Under the pieces are notes generated by a model. That model ran no database searches. It saw only the letters and a program-made list of their open reading frames with translations, and had not been told where the DNA came from. DNA of 64,000 nt from assembly GCA_963513935.1 (NCBI GenBank), contig OY740768.1:59202004-59266003 (forward strand), written 5' to 3'. The translations under genes and the position numbers were made by a program. Of this stretch, positions 1-10,628 are shown piece after piece. Numbering within the stretch: position 1 is the stretch's first letter; each line of letters starts with the position of its first letter. The DNA comes from Aphrophora alni. Taxonomy: Eukaryota; Arthropoda; Insecta; Hemiptera; Aphrophoridae.

Positions 1-2640
1 TCCTCACAAATATCTGCGGTCCTGTGTTAAAAACTTAAATTATGTTTTTATTCCATAATTATTTAAAAACAATGAATTCTTGGAAAACTCATTCTTGCAA
101 ATAGAGTGGAGATACTTCAAAATGAATATGGATAAGTTAAACTACTACTGTACAACTCATATCTTATAGAATGTATTGTTTACATTAAGAAAAACATAAA
201 GATTTGCGTCATAAGAATGAATTGTGAAAAGTATATTTTGACCTACTGTTACACTGACTGTAAAGAATTGATTAAACAAATGAAGTCAATATCTATAAAG
301 TGGTTACAGATTTCCATATTACAATTTTTATTGAAATTGTTCCTCCTACAATTAATTTACAAAAAGTAAAAATGACAATCGTAGAAATATCTTTTGAGTG
401 TTTTTTAGTTTACTTCAATTTTCAACAGAATAAACTAAATAAATTTGAATCAAAGACTTATATAATGAAAATGGGTGAAAAAGGTTGTTTGTCACTATAA
501 GCAGGTAAGACAACTGTCTTTTTAGCCATCCTTTTTAATCAATAGCTTGTCGACCTTTGATTTTAGTAGGCCTGTTTTGGTGGTGGATTTGTCTGATAGC
601 ATTTGTATTTAGTCTTAGGTTAGTTTTCGTCTTTTACATTGCTGGACTTGTTTATGGCTAAGTTGGACCTTATTGAAGGATCCAGTTTATATTGAGGGCG
701 CTTCATATTGCTGGTATAATTAAGAAAATTGTGGTTCGGAGAATCATTCTTGATCCCTTATTAGCTTTGACTGCTCAGACCTAAGTTTCAAACATTTCCC
801 TGGGCTACTGATCTATGATGGTGTTTTTTCTCTTTTATCTTATAGTCTCACACTTGGAACGAGAGTTGATTTATACTCTCGAAACATCGTGTATTAATTT
901 TATATACACAGATGATTGCAAATGTCGGAATAAACTATTCTAATAATAAATAATATAGTAAAAATACTTTCTTGAAGACAGCAGCTAAAATATGGTAGTC
1001 CAAAAGTATTGTAAAAATATCACAGTATATTCTGTGATGCATGTCGTAAATCTCTGACACTTCTTAGGATAAACCTCAGCCTGAGGGTTTACATTTTCAA
1101 ATCTCCACAGCGATCTTATCGCGTTTTTCTAAATCCTAGCTTATGTAGGGAGTACAGCGTTATTGTACTAAAATAACATGATACCGGTTCAGATTATGGT
1201 TATTACAATTAATATAAAACTGATCATTTCAAACCATTGAAATTAAACAAATAATTAAAATATCAAAAATGGTTCTAAATCTCTAAGTAGTTAAGGTTTG
1301 TATTTAGTTCAATAGTTGTTCATATGTAGTAAGTTAGTTACATAATGTCTTTACTAAAATTATGACTATGATTTTTTAAAAAAATATTGTATTAACCGAT
1401 AGTGTTTAGCATTTAATTTATTATTATTTGAAAATATTAACAAACATTCATCTAAACTATATAATTAAATTGAGTTTTCAACATAAAAATTGTAAAGTAA
1501 AACCATGTTATTTCTTGTGACATATGTATATTCCATATCAAAGAATCTTCGGCATAAAGCACTTTTGATTGTCTGAGACCAGATTTTAACAATTATTATT
1601 ATTATTACTAACTAATTAAATAATTGAAAAGAAATTTATTAAAGTACAAGTAGTTCTAAGGCTATACAATGAGTAATAAATATTCAAAATTATAAATATT
1701 GTATATAAAACAATGAAAATATAATGCTCTAGATAATCCTTTACCTTTGTAGTTTGTATTGATTTTAAATATATTTGCCGAAAAAAGAAAGAATTTATAG
1801 AAAAAGTATAATTGTTTTTAATCAATAAGCATTAGAAAGATTTTTATGGTGTACTGCTATGTGGTGTCAACAATACACTGAGGTTTCTGGTCAACAGAAA
1901 CACCAGAGCTATTAATTGACGAAGCTCAAGGCTGCCTCATCATTTATTCTATGATGTTGTTATGAATGTATATAACACATTAATTTATTTAGGTCTATTT
2001 AAATACGATGAATTGAGATGAATTGTGTTGATTGCCATACTTTTTATTTGATTAAAAAACAATATGTAAATTTATTATTACCATATTAAAATATTTATCG
2101 ATATTGCTATGCTAGTTTTAAAAGAAACGTAATGTCAAATCAAATAAAAGAACACTTTTAAAAACATTTAGGATAGCTCAAGATAAGAAAAATAAATTTC
2201 AAGTAAAGACAAAGGAAATTAAATTACAATTGAAGTGTTTAACTCAGGAATAACTAGCCATTTACTTAATTAAATTTTTAATTTAAAAAGAACATTTGCA
2301 GGTTTTCCGTTCCACTCACTGATTTTAATCTTCCGTTTTTTTAGTCGTATCTTTCAATCACCAAACCATAATATTTTTTATCCATTACCGTATTTTGAAA
2401 GAGACTGTATGACAAAAATTTAAAGATATATTTAAAATTTATAGAAATTTATAAAAGTAGCCATAATCAAAATTCAAATTAATAAACAAAAAATAAATAA
2501 ATTTAAAAAAAGAATAAATTAAGTCACATTTAGGCGCTAAGATATTGATAAAAATAATATTTTTCAAAAATAAATTTTGAGCTTTACTTTTCAGATAATA
2601 CTAGATAGAATAATACTCGAACACAAGATCTCAAAAAATA
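1..2640. other. A+T-rich non-coding DNA
   Basis: No ORF with recognisable domains is visible on either strand. The short ORFs at 300-500 and 1616-1825 are low-complexity and match no family I know. The only structured piece is the hairpin-rich repeat at about 853-935, listed separately. Confidence 0.6.
853..935 (+). repeat. Hairpin repeat family, copy 1
   Basis: The stem GAGAGT/ACTCTC (861-880) is followed by GAAAC, a second stem GTGTA/TACAC, and then GATGATTGCAAATGTCGGAA. The same layout, with different bases in the stems, occurs at 27196-27281 and in part at 62500-62555. The order of stem, GAAAC, stem, TGATG-like core and GAA resembles a degenerate hammerhead-ribozyme layout, as found in Penelope-like elements, but the core is not canonical. 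It could also be the end of a MITE. Confidence 0.5.
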
Positions 2641-2645
2641 TTACT

Positions 2646-2770
2646 TTTGCTTAATCAACCGCGTTTCAACGAGAAGGTAGCCATTCTCAGTTATAGTTTA
2701 GTTATTGTAGCTCATGTATCACTGAGGATGGCGAATTTGTCGTTGAAACGCATTTGATTAAGTAAACGTC
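2646..2770. repeat. Imperfect palindrome (about 125 bp)
   Basis: The left arm (CTTAATCAACCGCGTTTCAA, then a GCCATTCTCAGT block) is the imperfect reverse complement of the right arm (CACTGAGGATGGC ... TCGTTGAAACGCATTTGATTAAG). The unit can fold into one long hairpin. It directly precedes the truncated Tigger-like pseudogene and may be a small foldback or MITE element that marks the truncation point. Confidence 0.6.
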
Positions 2771-2771
2771 A

Positions 2772-3913
2772 TATTTTCGTGTTCCCAAGAGTACATTTTA
2801 AGGACCATTTTGTTTCGAATGGCCCACCTGGAAGTGCAGGTTGTGAAAATCAAAGCGGATGGATGATAGCGCCAATTTTCCTTGGTTTTCTTAAACACTT
2901 TGTTAAGAACACTCGTTGTTCTAAGGAAAACAGTATTATATTGTTATTAGATAATCATGATTCACATATTTCTATTGACTGTTTGGACAATTATAAAACA
3001 TTGGCATCACTGTTACTCATTTACACCGCACTGCAGCCAAGATGAAGCATTTGGACAAAAGTGTTTACGGGCAATTGAAAAAATATGCCAATACTGCATG
3101 TAATCTAGGGAAAACCATGACAATCTACTACATCCCTGTTGTTCTAAAAACAACAAGGATGTACCCTGTTGCTACCTCTTGCAACCAACCCTACTAACAT
3201 TATCAATGGCTTCAAGGCGACTGGAATTTATCCCTATAATTCCAACATTTTTTCAAGATTGTGACTTTATGTCCTCGTACGTCACCGATAGACCTCAAGC
3301 TGAGGTAGAAAGCAGCAACGGACAGGGGGGAACTTTTAAGCAGCGATTGGCCTACGATGGAGATATCAACTGGACAATCTGAGAGACTAACTCAAAAACG
3401 CCTGAAAAAAACTCAAAATAAGAGACTCTTACATTCTGTAATTCCAGAGCCCTCGTTTGATCTTATGTTACTACACGACGGATCACACCTGAACAGATAC
3501 GCCCTTATCCAAAGGCTGGAGAAACCAAATCTATCAACAAAGGAAAACGCAAGAGATTTACGGCAATTTGGACTGATTCTCCTATAAAAGATGGTCTTGA
3601 GGCAGAACAACTCGCGACTAAAAATAAGAAGGTGAGAAAGTCTCCACCAGCCAAACAGCCCAAGAAAGCGACAAAAACACAACCCCAAAAGTAAAACAGC
3701 AATAAGAATGTCAAATAATCTGAAGACGACGACGACGAAAAGGAAGAGGAAACTCTTTGTATTTCCTCTTTGTGGTTGTTCAGTTTGAGCATCGCAGGTG
3801 AAGCTTGGAGTCAATGCACTGAATGTCATTTTTGGGCACCTGAAGAATGGGGCCAGGGACTGGGCGCAGATATTTTTTACTTGGTTAGGGGACCAGATAT
3901 ATTTTTTACTTGT
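2772..3913 (+). pseudogene. Tigger/pogo-like DDE transposase remnant (5'-truncated)
   Basis: This is a decayed transposase of the Tc1-mariner superfamily, pogo/Tigger branch, which would cut and paste its own DNA in the nucleus. The N-terminal DNA-binding part is missing. At 2779-3045 the peptide includes FKDHF, SGWM and LLLDNHDSHIS, which is the second catalytic Asp block of the DDE domain. After frameshifts, 3179-3300 encodes DFMSSYVTDRPQ, typical just downstream of the DDE domain. The region 3490-3690 encodes a basic Lys-rich linker (GKRKRFTAIWTDSP, AEQLATKNKK). The region 3720-3913 encodes an acidic run and then a degenerate PHD-like Cys/His finger (QCTECHFWA). Stops and frame changes near 3045, 3180, 3360 and 3690 show it is dead. 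The LTR retrotransposon at 3914-8700 cuts into its last finger, and the final codons are at 8706-8738. Confidence 0.8.
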
Positions 3914-4085
3914 TGTTATGATTGTATTTGAGATAAGATTAGGTTGACGACACTGCAGAGTCTTGAGGCAAGACGGGTGTAAGCAGGTCGTAGGCAACAG
4001 CCTTGTCTGTAGATAGAACATGTAATAAAGATATTGTAACAATTACAAAAGTATAATTTTATTAACAATAACAACAAATATAACA
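3914..4085 (+). repeat. 5' LTR of the gypsy-type element
   Basis: This 172-bp terminal repeat begins TG and ends CA, as retroviral-type integration requires. It contains AATAAA at 4024-4029, a likely polyadenylation signal. I read it as identical to 8529-8700. Confidence 0.95.
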
Positions 4086-4103
4086 TGGTGGCAGTGGTGA
4101 ACA
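4086..4103 (+). promoter_or_regulatory. Primer-binding-site candidate
   Basis: TGGTGGCAGTGGTGAACA starts at the base after the 5' LTR. It opens with TGG, the complement of a tRNA CCA end. I cannot assign the tRNA from sequence alone. Confidence 0.65.
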
Positions 4104-4253
4104 AGTGAAGTGATTATTAATTATAAAATGCCTACTTTAAAAAGCATTATTATATAAGACATGTGAACAGCTGGCCGATTGTCGGTAAGTTTTAGTATAG
4201 ACACGTAAGCCTAAAAAAGTGCAAAGCTAAATTTATAAATCGTTAGTGTTTTA

Positions 4254-7200
4254 ATGGCTAAATTACAACAACAAGAATTAGATATTCCTGAAGCAAAAGA
4301 CATATTTTTTACAATGGATTATCACTCTAATATTCCTAGTCAAATGTCATTTGAAGGAAACTTGACTGAAAATTGGACAAAGTTTAAACATAAATTTAAT
4401 CTATATTGTGACGCTTTTTTAACTGAAAATGTACAAGATAAACGTAAAATTGCGTTATTATTACATTCAATGGGTGATCAAGGTGTTGAAATTTTTAATT
4501 CTTTTAATTTAACAAAGGAAAGTGCAAAAGTGTTTGAACATGTCATAACAGTATTCGATGAATACTTTCTTCCGTTAAACAACGTGACGTATGAAAGACA
4601 TATTTTTTTCAACCGGAAACAGTTACATAATGAATCATTTGAACAATATATGGCTATACTTAGAAATTTAAGTTCTACATGTGAATTTGGAAATTTAAGG
4701 GACAGTCTGGTAACAGATATTTTCATTAGTGGAATTACAGATTCATCAGCAAAAGAAATATTACTAAAGACAAAAAATATCGATATAAAATCAGCTTTGG
4801 AAATTTGTAAAACAAAGGAAATGGCTCATAGAAGAGCACGCCATCTAGATATTAAAACTGAAACGGGTACGTCATCAACCGATATTGACTCTATCAACAA
4901 AACTAAGAAGCATTATTTATTATCAAAGTCAAGCAGCGATAGTAACTTCAAACAAGGACAGGTCAAAAGTAAACATAGGCCTAAATCGTCGTTTCAACAG
5001 AAGCAAACAACAGATGTACAAGTTCAACGACATAATCGTGTTATACAAACTTCTTGCGGTAAATGTGGTTACAATCATAAGTTTGGTGAATGTTTTGCTT
5101 TTGGAAAAAAATGTAATAAGTGCGGAAAAGCGAATCATTTTGCCAATATGTGTAGATATAATCGCAAATTAGTAAGTACTCTAGACAATACTCAAAAATT
5201 TAATAGTCTAGCATCAATAAGTGATCCTAGTTTAAACTTTATTATAGATATAGTAAATATAAATAGTAATCAAAATTCTGAAGTAGAACAATGGTATGAG
5301 AAATTAGTTATTAATGGAAAAGAATGCCTACTAAAATTAGATACAGGGGCACAAATTAATATTTTATCAATTAAATCATTTAAAGAACTTAAAATTAACC
5401 ATAAATTTGTAAAAAAGACAAACACATCAGTAACGTCTTTTACAAAAAATTGTGTTCCTATATTAGGCACATGTAGTGTTAATTGTCAAGTAAAGGGTAA
5501 AACAGAAGTGCATAAATTAATATTTTATGTTGCAAATATTAATTGTTCTAATATACTTGGTTTAAAATCTTGTATTGAATTAGATCTCATAAAAAAAATT
5601 GAAACTGTAGAGATTTTTAAGTGTGAGAAATATAAGCAATTATTTGACGAAGGAATCGGTAAAATACCAATTGAAGTAAAATTACAATTAAAAGACAACA
5701 CAATACCAGTTGTAAGTCCATCTCGTAAAATGCCAGTTTTATTATATGATAAATTAAAAGCAGAACTAAAAAGATTAGTTAAATTAGACATTATAAAAGA
5801 GATTAATGAACCAACAGAATGGCTTAATCAAATTGTTATTGTAGAAAAGAAAAATGGAGATTTAAGAATTTGCTTAGATCCATTTCATTTGAACAATGCA
5901 ATCAAAAGGTCTCATATACAATTTCCAACTTTTGAAGAACTCTCTTCAAAGCTTACAAATGCTAAGTATTTTACTAAGTTAGATGCAAGTGCAGGTTTTT
6001 GGATGTTACCTTTAGAAAAAGAAAGTGCTAAATTATGTGCATTTCAAACTCCTTTTGGAAGATATATTTTTAAACGATTGCCTTTTGGTCTAAATTGCTC
6101 AAGTGAAATTTTTTATAAAATTATGTTACAAACCTTTGATGAAATACCAGGTGTAATTTTATATATAGACGATATTTTAATACATGCTGATACTATAGAA
6201 GAATTAAATAATAGAGTGAAGCTAGTGTTAGATAGAGCTAAAGACTCTGGAATTAAATTTAACAAAGACAAATGTATTTTTAATGCTAAAGAAGTAACAT
6301 TTTTAGGTCATAAATTTAGTGCTAAAGGTATCGAAATAGATCAAAATAAGATAAAAGCGATTGTTGATATGCCTTCACCAAGAGATGCAAGAGCTCTTGA
6401 ACGTATTTTAGGTATGGTAAATTACGTTTCGAAATTCATACCCAATTATTCAGAATTAACTAAACCGTTTAGAGATTTATTAAAAAAAGATAATGTTTTT
6501 GTTTGGAATAAAACTTTGGAGAATTTATATGTGAAACTCAAGAAATATATTACAGAAGCGCCTGTACTAACATATTTTGATCCCAATAAACAGAGTACGT
6601 TATCAGTCGATGCATCTCAATTTGGTTTAGGTGCAGTATTATTACAAAATGGAAAAGTAGTGGCTTATGCTTCAAAAGCACTAACAAGCGTACAAACGAG
6701 ATATTCTCAAATAGAAAAAGAGTTGTTAAGTATTGTATTTGGTTGTGAACGTTTTAAACAATATGTATATGGTAGTATTAATGTACTAGTAGAAACAGAT
6801 CACAAACCATTGATACCAATTTTTAAAAAACCTTTATGTGATGTTCCAATAAGGCTGCAAAGAATGTTACTAAGATTACAGCCTTATAATTTAAAAGTTA
6901 CATATATACCCGGTAAATACCTATTTTTGGCGGATACTCTATCCAGAACATGTAATATAGCTTCTAAAGAAATAGATCCTTTTGATGAGGAAATTGAAGT
7001 TCAGGTAAATCTTTTAATTAGCAATATGCCTATTACTGAGACCAACAAACTAAATATTAAACAAGAAACCATGAAAGATGCAGTAATGTGTAAATTAAAA
7101 AAATATATTCAAAATGGTTGGCCTAAATATAAAAAAGACGTAGAGATTGAGATTCAACCATATTTTGAATTGCAATCCCAATTATGTATAATAGATAAAA

Positions 7201-8354
7201 TCATATTTAAAAATAACGCAATTGTTGTTCCTAAAACATTAAGATTATCAATGTTAAACAAAATACATTTAGGACACAGTGGCATTTCAAGATGTAAGTC
7301 TAGAATAAGAAATATTCTATTTTGGCCCAACATGTCAAATGATATTGAAAATTTTGTAAAATGTTGTCAAACATGTGCTAGATACAAAAGAAACAAATCC
7401 AATGAACCATTAATATGTCATAAAGTACCTGAAATACCATGGCAAAATGTAGGTTGTGATATTTTTGAGCTAAACAAAAAATATTTCATAGTGGTAGTAG
7501 ATTACTTTTCATACTTTATAGAAGTTTCCCACATATCTAATTGTACTAGTACAACAATAATTGATAAACTTAAATCATTCTTTTCACGTCATGGCATACC
7601 ATTAAATTTCTATTCGGATAATGCAACTTATTATATGTCCGATGAATTTAAAAAATTTATGAAAGAATGGAATTTTAATCATATAACTTCTAGCCCCCAC
7701 CATCCAAAGTCTAATGGAATGGCGGAGTCGGCTGTTAAAGTCATCAAAAATATTTTTAGAAAATGTTTAGATTCTAAGCAGGACCCCTATCTTGCGCTTT
7801 TAGAATTTAGAAACACTCCAAGACAAAATTTAAGTTCGCCTGCTCAATTATTAATGTCAAGGTCTTTAAGAACCACTATACCTAGACACATAAACCATCT
7901 GAAACCTAAAATTAATTTTAAGAAAGATAGACAAAAAATGATAAAAAACAAAAGTATCATGAAACAACATCATGATGTTAGAGCTAAGGATATGAAGGAA
8001 AACTTTTCTAGTGGCAATAATGTATGGTTTAAAAGAAATCCCAAATCATTGTGGTGTCCAGGTAGAATTGTAAATAAATGTGAACAAACCAGATCCTTTA
8101 CGATCCAAGATCAAAATGGAAATTCATACAGACGTAATACTATTCATATTTCACCAGACAATACAATAAATACAGAACATGGCATTAATAATCATTCTGA
8201 TAATTACAATGAATTAAATAATCAAAATAGTCTAAGTAAACAATTGCCCATACCGTCAACTAGTACAGAAGACACTTCTGTAACAGACCCACACAAATAT
8301 ACAACTAAATATGGCAGAGTGGTTAATACTACTAAAAGATATCCTCAGGAATAA
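4254..8354 (+). CDS. Gag-pol polyprotein of gypsy-type retrotransposon
   Basis: A single 1366-residue polyprotein that packages and reverse-transcribes the element RNA and integrates the cDNA. The order is: a gag-like region (about residues 20-200); two CCHC zinc knuckles near 267-300 (CX2CX3HX4C, then canonical CX2CX4HX4C); an aspartic protease with LDTGAQ near 360; reverse transcriptase (about 500-690) with FTKLDASAGFW and the active-site box YIDDIL near 636; RNase H from about 780 with SVDASQFGLGAV and the later ETDHKPL; an integrase zinc finger HLGHSG...CCQTC near 1004-1036; and an integrase core with its three acidic residues at about 1066 (GCDIF), 1120 (SDNAT) and 1157 (MAESAV). All catalytic residues checked are present, and there is no frameshift between gag and pol. 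The ATG at 4254 lies 168 bp past the LTR and precedes the gag region. There is no envelope domain. After integrase come about 120 residues rich in Asn, Ser and Thr. Confidence 0.95.
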   Translation: MAKLQQQELDIPEAKDIFFTMDYHSNIPSQMSFEGNLTENWTKFKHKFNLYCDAFLTENVQDKRKIALLLHSMGDQGVEIFNSFNLTKESAKVFEHVITVFDEYFLPLNNVTYERHIFFNRKQLHNESFEQYMAILRNLSSTCEFGNLRDSLVTDIFISGITDSSAKEILLKTKNIDIKSALEICKTKEMAHRRARHLDIKTETGTSSTDIDSINKTKKHYLLSKSSSDSNFKQGQVKSKHRPKSSFQQKQTTDVQVQRHNRVIQTSCGKCGYNHKFGECFAFGKKCNKCGKANHFANMCRYNRKLVSTLDNTQKFNSLASISDPSLNFIIDIVNINSNQNSEVEQWYEKLVINGKECLLKLDTGAQINILSIKSFKELKINHKFVKKTNTSVTSFTKNCVPILGTCSVNCQVKGKTEVHKLIFYVANINCSNILGLKSCIELDLIKKIETVEIFKCEKYKQLFDEGIGKIPIEVKLQLKDNTIPVVSPSRKMPVLLYDKLKAELKRLVKLDIIKEINEPTEWLNQIVIVEKKNGDLRICLDPFHLNNAIKRSHIQFPTFEELSSKLTNAKYFTKLDASAGFWMLPLEKESAKLCAFQTPFGRYIFKRLPFGLNCSSEIFYKIMLQTFDEIPGVILYIDDILIHADTIEELNNRVKLVLDRAKDSGIKFNKDKCIFNAKEVTFLGHKFSAKGIEIDQNKIKAIVDMPSPRDARALERILGMVNYVSKFIPNYSELTKPFRDLLKKDNVFVWNKTLENLYVKLKKYITEAPVLTYFDPNKQSTLSVDASQFGLGAVLLQNGKVVAYASKALTSVQTRYSQIEKELLSIVFGCERFKQYVYGSINVLVETDHKPLIPIFKKPLCDVPIRLQRMLLRLQPYNLKVTYIPGKYLFLADTLSRTCNIASKEIDPFDEEIEVQVNLLISNMPITETNKLNIKQETMKDAVMCKLKKYIQNGWPKYKKDVEIEIQPYFELQSQLCIIDKIIFKNNAIVVPKTLRLSMLNKIHLGHSGISRCKSRIRNILFWPNMSNDIENFVKCCQTCARYKRNKSNEPLICHKVPEIPWQNVGCDIFELNKKYFIVVVDYFSYFIEVSHISNCTSTTIIDKLKSFFSRHGIPLNFYSDNATYYMSDEFKKFMKEWNFNHITSSPHHPKSNGMAESAVKVIKNIFRKCLDSKQDPYLALLEFRNTPRQNLSSPAQLLMSRSLRTTIPRHINHLKPKINFKKDRQKMIKNKSIMKQHHDVRAKDMKENFSSGNNVWFKRNPKSLWCPGRIVNKCEQTRSFTIQDQNGNSYRRNTIHISPDNTINTEHGINNHSDNYNELNNQNSLSKQLPIPSTSTEDTSVTDPHKYTTKYGRVVNTTKRYPQE

Positions 8355-8520
8355 AAAGTTAGATAATAAGTAATAAATGAAAAAAGATTAAGTTATGAAT
8401 ATTTTGTTATTGATTAAGTTAGATATACAAGGAATTAATTTTATTTAAGTAATTAAATTGTTTTGTAATGTAAAGACAAAGAAGTTTAAAAGTGTTGTTA
8501 ATTTAATTTTTAATAATAAT

Positions 8521-8528
8521 AAGAGAGA
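8521..8528 (+). promoter_or_regulatory. Polypurine tract
   Basis: AAGAGAGA abuts the 3' LTR, the usual place for the plus-strand primer. It is short, but the flanking TAATAATAAT run fits the type. Confidence 0.65.
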
Positions 8529-8700
8529 TGTTATGATTGTATTTGAGATAAGATTAGGTTGACGACACTGCAGAGTCTTGAGGCAAGACGGGTGTAAGCA
8601 GGTCGTAGGCAACAGCCTTGTCTGTAGATAGAACATGTAATAAAGATATTGTAACAATTACAAAAGTATAATTTTATTAACAATAACAACAAATATAACA
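8529..8700 (+). repeat. 3' LTR of the gypsy-type element
   Basis: 172 bp, matching the 5' LTR at every base I compared, with AATAAA at 8639-8644. The following CTTGT is the second copy of the target duplication. Confidence 0.95.
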
Positions 8701-8705
8701 CTTGT

Positions 8706-8738
8706 AAAAACTGTGATTCACTTGACGGTTTAGAATAG
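8706..8738 (+). pseudogene. 3' end of the Tigger-like pseudogene
   Basis: Read in the frame of the finger-coding sequence that stops at 3913, these bases supply the last Cys ligand of the PHD-like finger (KNCDS) and a TAG stop at 8736-8738. The retrotransposon therefore landed inside the last coding exon, between two finger cysteines. The frame joins cleanly once one copy of CTTGT is counted. Confidence 0.8.
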
Positions 8739-10330
8739 CCCAATCCGGCTGTTGACAGAGTGTTTTTAGCACTATATTTATCTTCTTTTATCTAAATCTA
8801 ATATAATGATATTAATTTAAAAAAATAATAATTACATTTATACAACTAGACCTACATTACGTAGATAATAAAGTTTTGTTAATAAAAACAAGTGCTATAT
8901 TGATTATCGTACTTAATTATTTTATTTAAGGTATTTCAAATATAATCTAAACCATGCGCCAACCGACCCCATACAGTGCGCCAACTTGCCCCGTTACCGG
9001 CGATAGTTGCCGCACATGCAGTGTTTACTAAAACAAGTTTTATTAATAATTAATAACTAAACAATGTAAAATAAATAAATATACATTGATGCCCAAGGTT
9101 CCTAAATATACTTTACCAGTGTTAAATCCCTGTTTTAGGTCTATAAAAACTAACCCCGGTCTCCCCTAAGGGTAAGTGGCCTGTAATAAATATGTAGACC
9201 CTAATGCCTTATTGCGTAACTGCAATAAAAAACGCTTTCGTAAAACGTTACAAATTATAAATAATCTGAAATATCCATTGTGTGATTTCATCCAATCAGA
9301 TCACTTATACCCAGTTGTGTTATAATACGTAATCTGTTATCATGCAAATGGGATTACCAAATGAATAACTCGGAGGCCCACGACCCCAACAATAAGCATA
9401 GCATGCATTCCTACTAAAGTCTTTAGATAAGAGCAAGAAAAAGGAGATTTCACGTAACATTAAATTTTTTTAAATACTTATTATTTTGTTTAAAAAAAGT
9501 TTTATTTGTTTCAATTACAAGAGGCAAACAGTAAGTTAATTGTGAACTAATTTTACTCTAAATAGACTTATTGGTTTTCGAAGAACAGTTATATAGATAA
9601 TTAGACTGAGAGACCCAATGGGCAGAGCTATGAAGGGTGTTATCGTCCTTAATTACGATTCTTCACAGTATTAAATCTAGTAAGATATTAAATTTTATTT
9701 GCTATACATACTATTTCCGGCGTACTATAGTGGTTGATCTTTTAAGTTGAATACGTTAGTCAAGCAATTTTATAAAAGGAATGTGAAATCAAAAATGTAA
9801 GTTGTACACACAATCTAACCATTATCTGACTAAACACAAAGTAAACATACACATTATAGTAATAACAATCATATACATATCTTCTAGTTTGAAATTAAAT
9901 CTATAGTCAGCATTACAACCACAATGACTTAATTTCCCCCCTAAAAGAGATAAATGGCACCTTCTACAGTAAATCAAACATTGAACAAATCAAAGATATA
10001 ATTAAATATATTTATTTAGACTATATAAAATTTCTTTAATATTGGGTGCAATTCAATCAACATTGGTAAATTCGCAGATGAGAGGTGAAGCTCTTCAATC
10101 TCCTACTCCCACTTTTAGCGTGATAAATGTAACATAATTTTGTCGTCTCTTTAAATTTAACAAATTGTTAGGTGTAGAGATATACAAATCCCAGTTAGTT
10201 ACCTTCTAAGCCATATTTCTCGGATCATATTCTCAAGTCTCAATTTTCTGTTTGTTGTATAAAACATACAATTTTCTTCTCTGCCACAATATTAGTTTTC
10301 AAAATTAAATTTGTTTGCATTCACTTATTA
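8739..10330. other. A+T-rich DNA with no gene
   Basis: No credible ORF. The words GCGCCAACCGACCCC and GCGCCAACTTGCCCC near 8947-8985 are unusually G+C-rich and may be ends of a DNA transposon, but no partner end was found. A repeat copy at 9590-9690 is listed separately. Confidence 0.5.
9590..9690 (-). repeat. Dispersed repeat 'GATAACATCCC', copy d
   Basis: On the minus strand it contains GGACGATAACACCCTTCAT, then CCCATTGGGTCTCTCAG and TAATTATC. These match in order the core of the repeats at about 24985-25180, 30880-31095 (minus) and 51775-51960. It is the most diverged of the four. Confidence 0.45.
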
Positions 10331-10628
10331 CGGTAATACAAGGGGTGCAATAGGAAGTGATGCGCAATATATAGCCTCTCCTATCCAAGTGTCAACCTCA
10401 CCTTCTCGCTGGTGCACCCTGTTTTAACTAAAGACCGAGTATGGCGGTATAACCATAACTCAATCCAAGGTGGAACAGCATATGCCGATGGATGGATGGC
10501 TGAAGGGGTAATCAGTCGCTAATAGGCGAACTCTGGATACCAGGTGACCTCCAGTAGTACATAACCTTATCCAGTAAGAGGCTCTGCTGGATGGACTGTT
10601 TAACTCCTCTTTTACTCGTGGGAACAAA

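Larger units (their letters stand above)
3914..8700 (+). mobile_element. Complete Ty3/gypsy-type LTR retrotransposon
   Basis: The element is 4787 bp and copies itself through RNA. Its two 172-bp LTRs (3914-4085 and 8529-8700) begin TGTTATG, end ATAACA, and look identical base for base. It is flanked by the 5-bp direct duplication CTTGT (3909-3913 and 8701-8705). Just inside the 5' LTR is a primer-binding-site-like word, TGGTGGCAGTGGTGA. Just before the 3' LTR is a short purine tract, AAGAGAGA. Between them lies one uninterrupted gag-pol ORF (4254-8354). No envelope ORF is seen. Identical LTRs, an intact duplication and an open ORF indicate a very recent insertion that may still be active. The order RT, RNase H, integrase places it in Ty3/gypsy; a Mag-like subgroup is possible but not proven. 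Confidence 0.95.

Noticed and set aside
3413..4104. Minus-strand ORFs up to 209 codons
   Set aside because: They are antisense to the Tigger pseudogene and the 5' LTR. The plus-strand frames carry the recognisable motifs. The Ser/Phe-rich runs are the complement of Lys/Glu/Asp codons.
8947..8990. CAGTGCGCCAACTTGCCCC preceded by TA, like a pogo/Tigger terminal repeat
   Set aside because: The orientation is wrong for the right end of the Tigger copy at 2772-8738 and no partner was found.
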